NCBI GenBank assembly: GCA_030649775.1
Contig: JAUSFR010000065.1
Coordinates: 1-32,196, forward strand
Reading direction: 5' to 3'
DNA length: 32,196 nucleotides
Origin: a bacterium
GTDB lineage: Bacteria; Patescibacteriota; Minisyncoccia; Phycocordibacterales; UBA10002
Shown: positions 1-8,889 of the stretch, in pieces
How the letters are laid out: every line of letters starts with the position of its first letter
Numbering within the stretch: the stretch's first letter is position 1
Made by a program: the position numbers and the translations under genes
The notes under the pieces: model-generated
Told to the model about the DNA's origin: nothing
What the model saw: the letters and a program-made list of their open reading frames with translations, nothing else
Database searches by the model: none

Positions 1-34
1 TTCTTCATTCTTCATTCTTCATCCTTCATCCTTC

Positions 35-733
35 ATGCTCCATTCTCTTTCCCATCACGCATACGCTATTGCCGGTACCGCGGAAGATATGCTCCCCGAG
101 CTTTTGTGCATGCTTGAAACCAGTCTCAAGGTTCGTACCAAAGGCAATCCCGACTTTCTCCTGCAACAGTACGAAACAATGGGTATTGGTGAAGCGCACG
201 AACTCAAAAAATCGGCGGAGCGCAAATCCGTATCGGACGATAAAAAGGTATTTGTGGTTCTGGCTCGCGGTATTACTCGGGAAGCGCAGAACGCACTGCT
301 CAAAGTCTTTGAAGAGCCACCCGCTGATACGCACTTCTTTCTCGTGGTCCCGTCCTTCGCACTCTTGCTTCCCACCCTCCGCTCGCGTCTGGAGGTGCTT
401 GACCTACATCCCGATGGTGAAGGCGCGGATATAAAAATCGCTACCGAATTTCTAGCGGGGACCGTTCCCGCGCGACTTTCTTTTGTCCAGAAAATGCTCA
501 AGGAGCTTGAACAGGAAAAAAAGAAACAGGAGGATTCTTCGGAACTCCTGCTTGAGAAAACGCGAATACTCGCATTCTTGGACTCACTTGAGTATACGCT
601 TGCAAAGAGGGACCATGTTGCTGTCGCACCTGCGCTTCGGGAGGTGCTTGAAGTGAAAAAGTATAGCCGTGACCGAGCGCCGTCGCTCAAACTGTTATTG
701 GAGCATCTGGCGCTGGTGTTGCCAAGGCTTTAG
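35..733 (+). CDS. holB: DNA polymerase III delta'-like (HolB/clamp-loader) short protein
   Basis: ORF contains REAQNALLKVFEEPPADTHFFLVVPSFALLLPTLRSRLEVL, typical of delta'/DnaX-like clamp loader subunits; lies upstream of frr. Confidence 0.72.
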   Translation: MLHSLSHHAYAIAGTAEDMLPELLCMLETSLKVRTKGNPDFLLQQYETMGIGEAHELKKSAERKSVSDDKKVFVVLARGITREAQNALLKVFEEPPADTHFFLVVPSFALLLPTLRSRLEVLDLHPDGEGADIKIATEFLAGTVPARLSFVQKMLKELEQEKKKQEDSSELLLEKTRILAFLDSLEYTLAKRDHVAVAPALREVLEVKKYSRDRAPSLKLLLEHLALVLPRL

Positions 734-828
734 GCACTAGGCTCTAGGCTCTAGGAAAAAATGGCGATTGGATGGTATACTTTTCTTATTCGTAGTCATT
801 CGTATATTCGTTTAATTCGTATTTTCGT

Positions 829-1380
829 ATGCCCTACAACTTTTCAAAACTAAACGAAAAAGCAAAAGAAGTACACGACTGGCTCGGGAAGGAGCTCGGT
901 GGACTTCGCTCGGGACGAGCAACACCGGCGGTTCTTGATGCCGTGCTGGTGGAAAGCTATGGAGCCAAAATGCCCATCAAACATGTCGCAACCGTCGCTC
1001 TTGAAGACGCGCGTTCGCTTCGCATTGTGCCGTTTGATACGGCCATTTCAAAAGAAATAGAGAAGGCGATTACGCAAGCGAGTCTTGGACTTTCGGTTTC
1101 GGTTGATGATAACGGCGTGCGGGTGAGTTTTCCCGAACTTACCGCGGAACGCCGAACGGCGCTGATGAAGGTTGCCAAAGAAAAGCTGGAGGCCTCTCGC
1201 ATTCATATGCGAAAAATTCGCGATGAAATCATCAAAGATATTGAAGCCAAGGAAAAAGAGGGGGGTATGGGCGAAGACGAAAAATTCCGTCTCAAGAAAG
1301 AGCTGGACAAAATGAGCGAAGCGGAAAACAAAAAACTGCAGGAAGCTTTCGAGCGAAAAGAGAAAGAAATATCCAGCTAA
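829..1380 (+). CDS. frr: Ribosome recycling factor
   Basis: 183 aa; GLRSGRATPAVLDAVLVESYG and C-terminal coiled-coil (MRKIRDEIIKDIEAKEKEGGMGEDEKFRLKKELDK) match RRF. Confidence 0.96.
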   Translation: MPYNFSKLNEKAKEVHDWLGKELGGLRSGRATPAVLDAVLVESYGAKMPIKHVATVALEDARSLRIVPFDTAISKEIEKAITQASLGLSVSVDDNGVRVSFPELTAERRTALMKVAKEKLEASRIHMRKIRDEIIKDIEAKEKEGGMGEDEKFRLKKELDKMSEAENKKLQEAFERKEKEISS

Positions 1381-1442
1381 TAATCAATATCCAATATCCA
1401 ATAATCAAACCGAACTGACACCGTCTGATTGGTTATTGATGA

Positions 1443-2570
1443 TTGGTGTTTGGTTATTACACTATGACTATTGTTTTATTTTTCATCATCCTCGGTTCTC
1501 TCGTCTTCGTGCATGAGCTCGGGCATTTTCTTGCCGCCAAAAAGTCGGGTATCCGTGTGGATGAATTCGCACTCGGGTTCCCTCCGAAGGTGCTCGGGAA
1601 AAAAGTGGGGGAAACCGTCTACAATCTCAATCTCATCCCGTTTGGCGGGTATGTCAAAATCTTCGGGGATGACGCGGACGTGATGTCGGATATGGCCGTG
1701 AGTGAGGCCGACAAGGCGCGTAGTTTCATCGCGAAGCCCCGTTATATACAGGCGGTGGTGCTCGCTTCGGGCGTGCTCGGCAATATCGTCTTCGCGTGGC
1801 TTCTTATTTCCATAAGTTTTATGGCGGGTATTCCTTCGGCGATTGACGGAAGGTACGAAAATGAGGTACGTGACACCAAGCTTACCATCACGACGGTGCT
1901 CCCCGATTCTCCGGCCTACAAAGCGGGACTTCGTTCCGGTGACGCGATTGTGTCCATCACGGAGGGAGCAAAACAGTTTACGGACAGCGATTCGGAAAAA
2001 GCAGGGGATTTTATCGGCGCGAGCACCGGCGCTCTTGCTATCTCCTACACGCGCGGGAAAGAGGAGGGACGTATCACCGTAGAGCCGATTGCGGGTATCG
2101 TGGAGGGGAAACCCGCTATCGGAGTCAGTCTGGACACGATAGGAGTGGTGCGCTTCGGTTTTTTCAGGTCGTTTTTTGAGGGGGCGCTTATGACCTCCGA
2201 CCTCCTTCGTGAAGTGACCATTGGACTTTTTGGATTCCTACAGCAGGCCATCCTCGGCAAGGCAGACCTTGCATCCGTCACGGGGCCAGTGGGTATCGCC
2301 GGAATGGTGGGAGAGGCGCGTGTGCTCGGTATTGTGTACCTCCTCTCTTTCACCGCCTTTATTTCCATCAACCTTGCGGTCATCAACCTGCTCCCCATTC
2401 CAGCGCTTGACGGAGGACGCCTCCTCTTCCTCGCGATTGAAGGCATTATCCGTCGTCCCATCCCCGTAAAATTCACACGGGTCGTAAACACCACCGGCTT
2501 TGTCCTCCTTATTCTCTTTATGCTGTTCATTACCTATCGGGACGTCATCAAGTTAGTAAGTAGTTCGTAG
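1443..2570 (+). CDS. rseP: Site-2 membrane metalloprotease RseP (HExxH, PDZ). The start may be the ATG at 1464.
   Basis: VHELGHFLAAKKSGIRVDEFALGFPPK; NLLPIPALDGGRLLF; central PDZ-like region. Confidence 0.95.
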   Translation: MVFGYYTMTIVLFFIILGSLVFVHELGHFLAAKKSGIRVDEFALGFPPKVLGKKVGETVYNLNLIPFGGYVKIFGDDADVMSDMAVSEADKARSFIAKPRYIQAVVLASGVLGNIVFAWLLISISFMAGIPSAIDGRYENEVRDTKLTITTVLPDSPAYKAGLRSGDAIVSITEGAKQFTDSDSEKAGDFIGASTGALAISYTRGKEEGRITVEPIAGIVEGKPAIGVSLDTIGVVRFGFFRSFFEGALMTSDLLREVTIGLFGFLQQAILGKADLASVTGPVGIAGMVGEARVLGIVYLLSFTAFISINLAVINLLPIPALDGGRLLFLAIEGIIRRPIPVKFTRVVNTTGFVLLILFMLFITYRDVIKLVSSS

Positions 2571-2597
2571 TAAGTAGAAACAAACTGTTTATCTGCT

Positions 2598-2648
2598 ATG
2601 ATTAAGAAAATCAATGAGCAGAGCGACTATGATTTCTTAACCCCGTGA
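2598..2648 (+). CDS. Possible 16-aa uORF (MIKKINEQSDYDFLTP) upstream of the proS leader element
   Basis: ATG at 2598, in-frame TGA at 2646-2648 inside the outer stem of the three-way junction; no further support. Confidence 0.15.
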   Translation: MIKKINEQSDYDFLTP

Positions 2649-2740
2649 AGTATCCCGCCGAAGGCGGGATTTCCGCAAAGCGGAAATACTTCACATGGTG
2701 GCGATTTTTCTAAGTCGCGCCGCTCCTAAAAAATCAGCCA
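2645..2740 (+). promoter_or_regulatory. Structured leader: perfect three-way junction followed by start-codon-proximal hairpin (proS copy)
   Basis: GTGAAGTA(2645-2652)/TACTTCAC(2687-2694); TCCCGCC-gaa-GGCGGGA(2653-2669); TTTCCGC-aaa-GCGGAAA(2670-2686); TGGCGATTTTT(2699-2709)/AAAAAATC-a-GCCA(2728-2740). Confidence 0.75.
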
Positions 2741-3990
2741 TGAAGCAATCACACCTTTTCACCAAAACCCGCAAAGAAGCACCAACCGACGAAGTCGCAC
2801 AGAATGCGAAGCTCCTTATCCGTGCCGGCTATATTCACAAAGAGATGGCGGGGGTGTACGCGTACCTTCCTCTCGGTCTTCGTGTTCAAAACAAAATAAA
2901 GCAGATTGTGCGTGAGGAAATGGATGCCATTGGTGGACAGGAGCTCATCATGACGGCGTTGCAGAGCAAAGAGTTATGGGAGAAGACAAAACGTTGGAGC
3001 GACGAGGTGGTGGACGTGTGGTTCAAAACGAATCTCAAGACTGGTGGTGAAGTGGGCCTCGGTTGGTCCCATGAAGAACCGATAGCGGAGATGATGAAGG
3101 GCTATATCTCAAGTTTCCGTGACCTGCCGATTTTTGTGTATCAATTTCAGACGAAATTGCGCAATGAGGTTCGGGCAAAGAGCGGAATTCTTCGTGGGCG
3201 GGAATTCGTGATGAAAGATATGTACTCGTTTTGCCTTGATGAGGCGGACCACACCGCGTTTTACAATCGGACGATTGACGCCTACATGCGTGTGTACCAT
3301 CGGCTCGGTATCGGTGAAGACACCTTTGTTACCTTTGCCGCAGGCGGAGCCTTCACCAAATTCAGCCATGAGTTTCAGACCATCGCGGAAACGGGGGAGG
3401 ATGTGATTTATATTCACCGAGCGAAAAAGATAGCGGTCAATAAGGAAGTGCTGAATGACGAAACCCTGAAAAATCTCGGGGTGTCGCGCTCCGAATTGGA
3501 AGAGGTGAAAACAGCGGAAGTCGGGAACATCTTTAACTTTGGGACGCAAAAATCGGAAGACTTGGGTCTCTCTTACAAAAATGAAAAAGGGGAAGCCATC
3601 CCAGTCTGGATGGGCTCATATGGTATCGGCATTACGAGAGTTATGGGTCTGCTTGCCGAGAAATTCTCCGATGAAAAGGGAATTGTCTGGCCGGAAAGTG
3701 TGGCTCCGTTTAGAGTTCATCTGGTCTCAATTGTCGGCGCAAACGGTGAGGCGGTAAAAAAGGAAGCGGAAAAGCTCTACCAAACACTTACCGACAAGGG
3801 TATTGAAGTGCTCTACGACGACCGCGACCTTCGCCCGGGCGAAAAGTTTGCCGACTCCGACCTCATCGGCATCCCGACACGCGTCGTCATTAGTGAAAAG
3901 ACGATGAAAGAAGGCAAGCTGGAAATCAAAGACCGCAAAACCGGCACCGTTTCTATGCTCTCCGAATCTGACCTCTTCAAACTATTGTGA
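2740..3990 (+). CDS. proS: Prolyl-tRNA synthetase (ORF opens in frame at 2695; likely start 2740)
   Basis: MKQSHLFTKTRKEAPTDEVAQNAKLLIRAGYIHKEMAGVYAYLPLGLRV; class II aaRS motifs; C-terminal anticodon-binding domain. Confidence 0.95.
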   Translation: MKQSHLFTKTRKEAPTDEVAQNAKLLIRAGYIHKEMAGVYAYLPLGLRVQNKIKQIVREEMDAIGGQELIMTALQSKELWEKTKRWSDEVVDVWFKTNLKTGGEVGLGWSHEEPIAEMMKGYISSFRDLPIFVYQFQTKLRNEVRAKSGILRGREFVMKDMYSFCLDEADHTAFYNRTIDAYMRVYHRLGIGEDTFVTFAAGGAFTKFSHEFQTIAETGEDVIYIHRAKKIAVNKEVLNDETLKNLGVSRSELEEVKTAEVGNIFNFGTQKSEDLGLSYKNEKGEAIPVWMGSYGIGITRVMGLLAEKFSDEKGIVWPESVAPFRVHLVSIVGANGEAVKKEAEKLYQTLTDKGIEVLYDDRDLRPGEKFADSDLIGIPTRVVISEKTMKEGKLEIKDRKTGTVSMLSESDLFKLL

Positions 3991-4030
3991 ATAGTGCTCA
4001 ATACTAGGCCGGGTACCCTGCGGTCTCTGA

Positions 4031-4066
4031 TTTAGCACCAATCTACGACCGTAGATTGGTGCTAAA
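4031..4066. repeat. 36-bp palindrome, 3' flank of the PaaX/Cas2-like gene
   Basis: TTTAGCACCAATCTACG-AC-CGTAGATTGGTGCTAAA; perfect 17-bp arms, 1 nt after the stop codon of the minus-strand gene. Confidence 0.95.
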
Positions 4067-4067
4067 C

Positions 4068-4685
4068 TTATGGTTCAAGTCTAAACAAGCGTTTCCAGTG
4101 TGCCTCATTGTCAATATGTTCAGCTTCTATAACGCGAACATATTTTCGGACATCAAGTAGCTCCATAACGAAATCCAGTTCATTTTTGCACGGGAAAGGA
4201 TAAATACCTGCCGAGTTCTGAAGTTTGCGAAAGCCAAGTCTGGTGAGGTGGTCGCGAAAAGCATCTCGAGCCTCGCGCTCATCTTCGGGAATGTCATACA
4301 AAACAATCCACCATTTCTTGTTCCATGCGCCGGAATGGGCAATCCTGATGCGAGAGACTCGATAGGTGAGCGCCTTCTTTCTACCGTTTTCGCTTAAAAC
4401 TAAGGTTAGAGTCCCGTCGCTATTCTCCTTTGCCTCTATCAATTGAGATTCATAGAGCGCGCTTAGTGCCCGTTCGGCTGCCTGACGTTTTATATCTTGC
4501 CAGCCTGCATGGAGGCCCTTAATAATCTTCCATTGTTGTCCTGGGGAGCGGGTGCACGATAACGCCATCCCTCCGAGGAGCAACAAAAGTATCTTCTGTT
4601 GCGTTGGGCCGAATCGATGATACTGTCGGCGGAGCTGTGCTTTCCGATTTCGCGATGAGATATCCATGTACGTTAAGTTTAGCAT
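4068..4685 (-). CDS. PaaX-like regulator: winged-helix N-terminus plus Cas2-like ferredoxin-fold C-terminus. Start may be the ATG at 4667.
   Basis: C-terminal WNKKWWIVLYDIPEDEREARDAFRDHLTRLGFRKLQNSAGIYPFPCKNELDFVMELL resembles PaaX-C/Cas2-type domains; N-terminal HTH-like region. Confidence 0.72.
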   Translation of the reverse strand: MLNLTYMDISSRNRKAQLRRQYHRFGPTQQKILLLLLGGMALSCTRSPGQQWKIIKGLHAGWQDIKRQAAERALSALYESQLIEAKENSDGTLTLVLSENGRKKALTYRVSRIRIAHSGAWNKKWWIVLYDIPEDEREARDAFRDHLTRLGFRKLQNSAGIYPFPCKNELDFVMELLDVRKYVRVIEAEHIDNEAHWKRLFRLEP

Positions 4686-4713
4686 GAATCCACGATCGTG
4701 AATTCATGCTAAA
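4678..4713. repeat. 36-bp near-perfect palindrome, 5' flank of the PaaX/Cas2-like gene
   Basis: TTTAGCATGAATCCACGA/TCGTGAATTCATGCTAAA; 18-bp arms, 1 mismatch; shares TTTAGCA...TGCTAAA ends with 4031-4066. Confidence 0.95.
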
Positions 4714-4807
4714 TTGCGAAAGGGGTGGACATTTTATAACCTCTATTTCTATAACCTATATAAAGCCTTTGCGTTTATCGGTATTCGTATATAATGCGTA
4801 GGCACCT

Positions 4808-5872
4808 ATGTTCAAGAAGCAAAGGGAAAAACTTTCGGGGTATCTTTCGAATGATATCGGCATTGACCTCGGTACCGCGAATACCTTGGTGTATATGCGT
4901 GGACAGGGCATCGTCATCAACGAGCCGTCCGTCGTCGCCGTCAACCAAAAAACCGGACAGGTGGTTGCGGTCGGTGCGCAGGCTAAGGAGATGCTCGGAC
5001 GCACACCGGCGCACATTGTCGCGGTGCGGCCACTCGTCGGCGGAGTTGTTTCTGATTTTGAGGTTACCGAGGAAATGCTCGCGTATCTCATTCGTCGCGC
5101 CGAAGCGAATTCACGGAAGTTTTTGGGTCCCCGCGTCGTGGTCGGTGTGCCGTCGGGTATCACCAACGTGGAAACGCGCGCGGTGCGCGACGCGACCAAA
5201 AATAACGGCGCACGCGCGGTCTATATCGTGGAAGAGCCGATGGCGGCGGCCATCGGCATCAGACTTCCCGTCAACGACCCAGTCGGCACGATGATTGTGG
5301 ACATCGGCGGAGGCACCTCCGATATCGCTGTCATCTCGCTCGGGGGCATCGTGCGTTCCAAGAGTCTCAAAATCGCGGGAGATAAACTCAATCAAGATAT
5401 TATTTCCTACATCCGTGGCGAGTTCAAGGTGCTTATCGGAGAAAAAACCGCCGAAAATCTTAAGATGGCCATTGGTTCGGTACTTCCCCCGCAAACGACG
5501 CTGGAGGCTTCCATTAAAGGGCGCGACCTTATCACCGGTCTTCCGCGGGAACTCGTCGTGAGCGATACGGATGTGCGCGAAGCCATTGCGTTTTCCATAG
5601 ATAACCTCATTGAATCGGTGAAGGAGGTACTTGAAACGACTCCACCAGAGATTGTGTCCGATGTAATGAGTCGCGGGCTTCACCTTGTCGGGGGTGGGGC
5701 GCTCATCAAGGGTCTTCCCGAACTTCTCGCAGAGACGCTTAAGATTCCCGTGCACTCCGCGGATGACCCGATGACCGCGGTCGCGCGCGGAGCAGGCATT
5801 ATATTGGAGGATTTTGACCGTTATAAAGGTGTGCTTATTGAGAACGAAGATGAATTACCCCCTCATTCGTAA
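4808..5872 (+). CDS. mreB: Rod-shape-determining actin-like protein MreB
   Basis: DIGIDLGTANTLVYMRGQGIVINEPSVVAVN; MIVDIGGGTSDIAVISLGGIV. Confidence 0.97.
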   Translation: MFKKQREKLSGYLSNDIGIDLGTANTLVYMRGQGIVINEPSVVAVNQKTGQVVAVGAQAKEMLGRTPAHIVAVRPLVGGVVSDFEVTEEMLAYLIRRAEANSRKFLGPRVVVGVPSGITNVETRAVRDATKNNGARAVYIVEEPMAAAIGIRLPVNDPVGTMIVDIGGGTSDIAVISLGGIVRSKSLKIAGDKLNQDIISYIRGEFKVLIGEKTAENLKMAIGSVLPPQTTLEASIKGRDLITGLPRELVVSDTDVREAIAFSIDNLIESVKEVLETTPPEIVSDVMSRGLHLVGGGALIKGLPELLAETLKIPVHSADDPMTAVARGAGIILEDFDRYKGVLIENEDELPPHS

Positions 5873-6677
5873 CGTACGGTCAAAAAGTCGTTTCGGTTGG
5901 TTTAGCGCTCCGCTCTTCTTTTTGGTGGTGATTATTCTTTTTCATTTCCTCTATCCGAAAGCACTCGGAAACCTCGTGTCGGAAGTAGCCTTGCCCTTCT
6001 GGAATGCCGAGCATTCCGTGGTGGCGAGGGTGCGCACCGCTTTCGCGTACTTTTCCTCTAAGGCAACCCTAGAGGCGGAGGTTGAGAGACTGACGGGAGA
6101 GCTTCTGCGGGTAAACCGTCTGCTTCTTGACCGTGACCTCCTGCTTGAAGAAAATGCGTTACTCAAGAAAGTGGTTGGTCGTGATGCTACCGCGCAGAAA
6201 CGTATTCTTGGCGCGGTTCTTGTAGCGCCCCCGCGGTCACCGTATGACAGCGTTATGCTTGATGTCGGAAGCAGAGACGGTGTTATTTCTGGTGCGCGCG
6301 TGTTTGCCGGCTCGGTGGCGCTGGGCTCCGTGAGTGTGGTGTATTCGCGTACCTCCCTTGTGACATTGTTTTCAACGGCAGGGAGTAAAACCCCGGTGCT
6401 CATTCTGCATGAAGGACTCGCGCTCCCGGTGGAAAGCGTCGGGCAGGGAGGGGGAGAGTTTATCGCGACTCTTCCGAAAGAAACATCCGTGAGCGTGGGG
6501 GACGCGGTCGTTATTCCGGGGTTACCTCCAATTCCCTTCGCGAAAGTGGAAGCGATTGTAAGTAGCGCCACCGATTCATTTGAGGTCGTGCGTTTTAAAA
6601 ATCCCTTCTCCTTCTCCGAGCTCCGATTTCTGGAAGTTGAGCGGCCCGCGGAAGTGGGGCAGACACAGACATTATGA
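5850..6677 (+). CDS. mreC: Rod-shape-determining protein MreC (ORF opens at 5814, overlapping mreB)
   Basis: N-terminal TM, coiled coil, then LVAPPRSPYDSVMLDVGSRDGVISGARVFAG...; position after mreB. Confidence 0.9.
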   Translation: MNYPLIRNVRSKSRFGWFSAPLFFLVVIILFHFLYPKALGNLVSEVALPFWNAEHSVVARVRTAFAYFSSKATLEAEVERLTGELLRVNRLLLDRDLLLEENALLKKVVGRDATAQKRILGAVLVAPPRSPYDSVMLDVGSRDGVISGARVFAGSVALGSVSVVYSRTSLVTLFSTAGSKTPVLILHEGLALPVESVGQGGGEFIATLPKETSVSVGDAVVIPGLPPIPFAKVEAIVSSATDSFEVVRFKNPFSFSELRFLEVERPAEVGQTQTL

Positions 6678-6961
6678 GACGAGTGCACCCGATAATGGAA
6701 ATATTTTCGAGCAGAGTTTTTATTGATTTTTTGCTTGCCCTCCTCGCAATGCTCACTCCGTGGTGGTTTTCGCTTCTTGCCGGAGCGCTGTTCTTTTTTA
6801 TTTTTGACGGGTTCGTGGAGCTTCTGTTTCTCGCGCTTCTCATTGACCTTCTGTACGGAAGTCCGCTTCCTCGTTTCTTCGGCTCGCCGTTTGTGCTTTC
6901 GCTCGCAGTGGTGCCCCTCTACTTCCTTCTTTCCGCGCTTAAACAAAAGATGCGGTTTTAA
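6674..6961 (+). CDS. mreD: MreD-like small membrane protein
   Basis: 95-aa hydrophobic protein overlapping the mreC stop (ATGA), between mreC and a PBP2 gene; call is mainly positional. Confidence 0.55.
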   Translation: MRRVHPIMEIFSSRVFIDFLLALLAMLTPWWFSLLAGALFFFIFDGFVELLFLALLIDLLYGSPLPRFFGSPFVLSLAVVPLYFLLSALKQKMRF

Positions 6962-7017
6962 CCCACCGCGGAGGTCAAAAGTGTTTTTGCAAACGTTACC
7001 AAATATACCCGTTTCTT

Positions 7018-8733
7018 ATGCTAAGTTTTATTACGCGATTTTGGTACAAACTTCGGCATCCTCGCCACGAAGTGCGTGAGATAGACCCCGATGAGATATT
7101 TTTGGACTCCAGCAATCTGCCGGAGTTTAATCGGCATCAATTTGAAGGGCGTCTTGAGCGTCCTATTTCCCGAAAAACCATTTTGAGCGTCTCGGTCGTG
7201 TTTATACTCGTACTTCTTGTCGTGCTCGGAAAGAGTTTTACGCTTCAGGTTCGGGACGGCGCTCTCTATACGAAGCAAAGCACGCAGAATCGTTTACGTC
7301 ATACGCTGATGTTCGGCTCGCGTGGAGTCTTTTACGACCGTACGGGTGCGTTTCTCGCGTGGAACGTGATTGATAAGGATGAGCCTGCTTTTTCCAAACG
7401 GAAGTACGTGGATATTCCCGGACTCTCGTCTCTCCTCGGCTATCTGAAGTACCCGTCAAAAGATAAAGCGGGGTTTTACTATAAAGTGGATTTTGAACCG
7501 CAGGATGGTGTGGAAAAGTTCTACAACGAATTCGTCGCTCCGCAACACGGTATACGAATAGTGGAAACGGATGTGCACGGAGTCATCCAGTCGGAGAGTG
7601 TCACCAAACCCCCGAAGGACGGAACGAGCGTCACGCTTACGGTTGACGCGCGTCTTCAAGAGAAGCTGTACACGACGATGGAGGGGCTCGCCAAAGAAAA
7701 AGGATTTCAAGGTGGAGCGGCGGTTATTATGGATGTGGAAAACGGTGAGCTACTCTCATTCGTGAATTTTCCCGAATACGACTCGCAGGTACTTACCGAT
7801 GGCACGGACACATCTGCCATAAAAAAAGCCTTCGCCGATTCACGGAAGCCATTCTTGAACCGTGTCACCAAAGGCCTCTATACACCGGGCTCCGTCGTGA
7901 AGCCGTTTATGGCACTTGCCGCGCTGGAAGAGGGTATTATTACGCCCGAAAAGGAAATTGTCAGCACCGGTTCCATTTCCATACCGAATCCGTTCGACCC
8001 AAGTAAGCCAACGGTGTTCAAAGATTGGAAGGCGCACGGAGCGGTAGATATGCGCCGTGCACTCGCCGTCTCTTCCGACGTCTATTTTTACGAAATTGGA
8101 GGTGGCTTTGAGGGGCAGAAGGGGTTGGGTATCGCGAACATTGAAAAATACAGCCGAATGTTCGGATTCGGCACGCCACCTCCCGGCGATATTATCGGTG
8201 AGGCCGGAGTTATTCCGACTCCTGAGTGGAAACGCGAACAATTCAAGGGAGAGGCATGGAACATCGGAAATACGTACCACACCGCTATCGGACAATATGG
8301 ATTTCAGGTGACACCACTTCAGATGGTTCGAGCTGTTTCGGCTATCGCGAACGGGGGGAAACTTCTGGAACCTCGCCTTACGCGAGAGGAAGATGTTACT
8401 CCGTTGTACAGCGTCATTCCCATACAAACCTCTTCGTTTACGGTGGTGCGGGAAGGTATGCACGAAGCGGTCACAGCGGGCGGAACGGCCAGCGCACTCC
8501 TGTTGCCAGGAGTGAGTATCGCGGGTAAGACGGGAACCGCGGAACTCGGAACGCTGAAAAAATTGGTCAACTCGTGGGTTGTCGGTTTTTTCCCATACGA
8601 AAAGCCACGCTACGCATTCGCGATTGTTATGGAGAAAGGTTCTCACGACAACACCGTCGGCGCCGCGTTCGTCGGGCGGGAGTTTATGCAGTGGCTTCAG
8701 GCAAACGTGCCGGAATATCTCAAGGCAGAATAA
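7018..8733 (+). CDS. mrdA: Penicillin-binding protein 2 (class B transpeptidase)
   Basis: GSRGVFYDRTGAFLAWN; SSDVYFYEIGGGF; IAGKTGTAELG; elongasome context. Confidence 0.93.
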   Translation: MLSFITRFWYKLRHPRHEVREIDPDEIFLDSSNLPEFNRHQFEGRLERPISRKTILSVSVVFILVLLVVLGKSFTLQVRDGALYTKQSTQNRLRHTLMFGSRGVFYDRTGAFLAWNVIDKDEPAFSKRKYVDIPGLSSLLGYLKYPSKDKAGFYYKVDFEPQDGVEKFYNEFVAPQHGIRIVETDVHGVIQSESVTKPPKDGTSVTLTVDARLQEKLYTTMEGLAKEKGFQGGAAVIMDVENGELLSFVNFPEYDSQVLTDGTDTSAIKKAFADSRKPFLNRVTKGLYTPGSVVKPFMALAALEEGIITPEKEIVSTGSISIPNPFDPSKPTVFKDWKAHGAVDMRRALAVSSDVYFYEIGGGFEGQKGLGIANIEKYSRMFGFGTPPPGDIIGEAGVIPTPEWKREQFKGEAWNIGNTYHTAIGQYGFQVTPLQMVRAVSAIANGGKLLEPRLTREEDVTPLYSVIPIQTSSFTVVREGMHEAVTAGGTASALLLPGVSIAGKTGTAELGTLKKLVNSWVVGFFPYEKPRYAFAIVMEKGSHDNTVGAAFVGREFMQWLQANVPEYLKAE

Positions 8734-8889
8734 CCAATAATCAATCACCAATCACCAAACAAATCCGAAAATTCCTAACCTTTCCCTTTTTTTGATTATT
8801 GTTTCTTGGTTATTGGTGATTGTTTGCAATTGACTTTTTGCGCAAAAATCAATAGAATCACCTTGTTACTATAGCTTAATTGCAAACCA

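Noticed and set aside
55-690. 211-aa minus-strand ORF
   Set aside because: Ser-rich shadow translation of the HolB-like gene
2695-2739. In-frame N-terminal extension of ProS (MVAIFLSRAAPKKSA)
   Set aside because: These codons lie in the structured leader; the canonical ProS N-terminus MKQSHLFTKT begins at 2740
4068-4685. Cas2-like C-terminal domain as evidence for a CRISPR-Cas locus
   Set aside because: No Cas1, effector or repeat-spacer array in the window; the N-terminal HTH and overall layout fit a PaaX-like protein better
5951-6946. 331-aa minus-strand ORF
   Set aside because: Antisense shadow of mreC/mreD-like; low-complexity Arg/Ser/Thr-rich translation
7840-8751. 303-aa minus-strand ORF
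   Set aside because: Antisense shadow of the PBP2 gene; no recognisable domain
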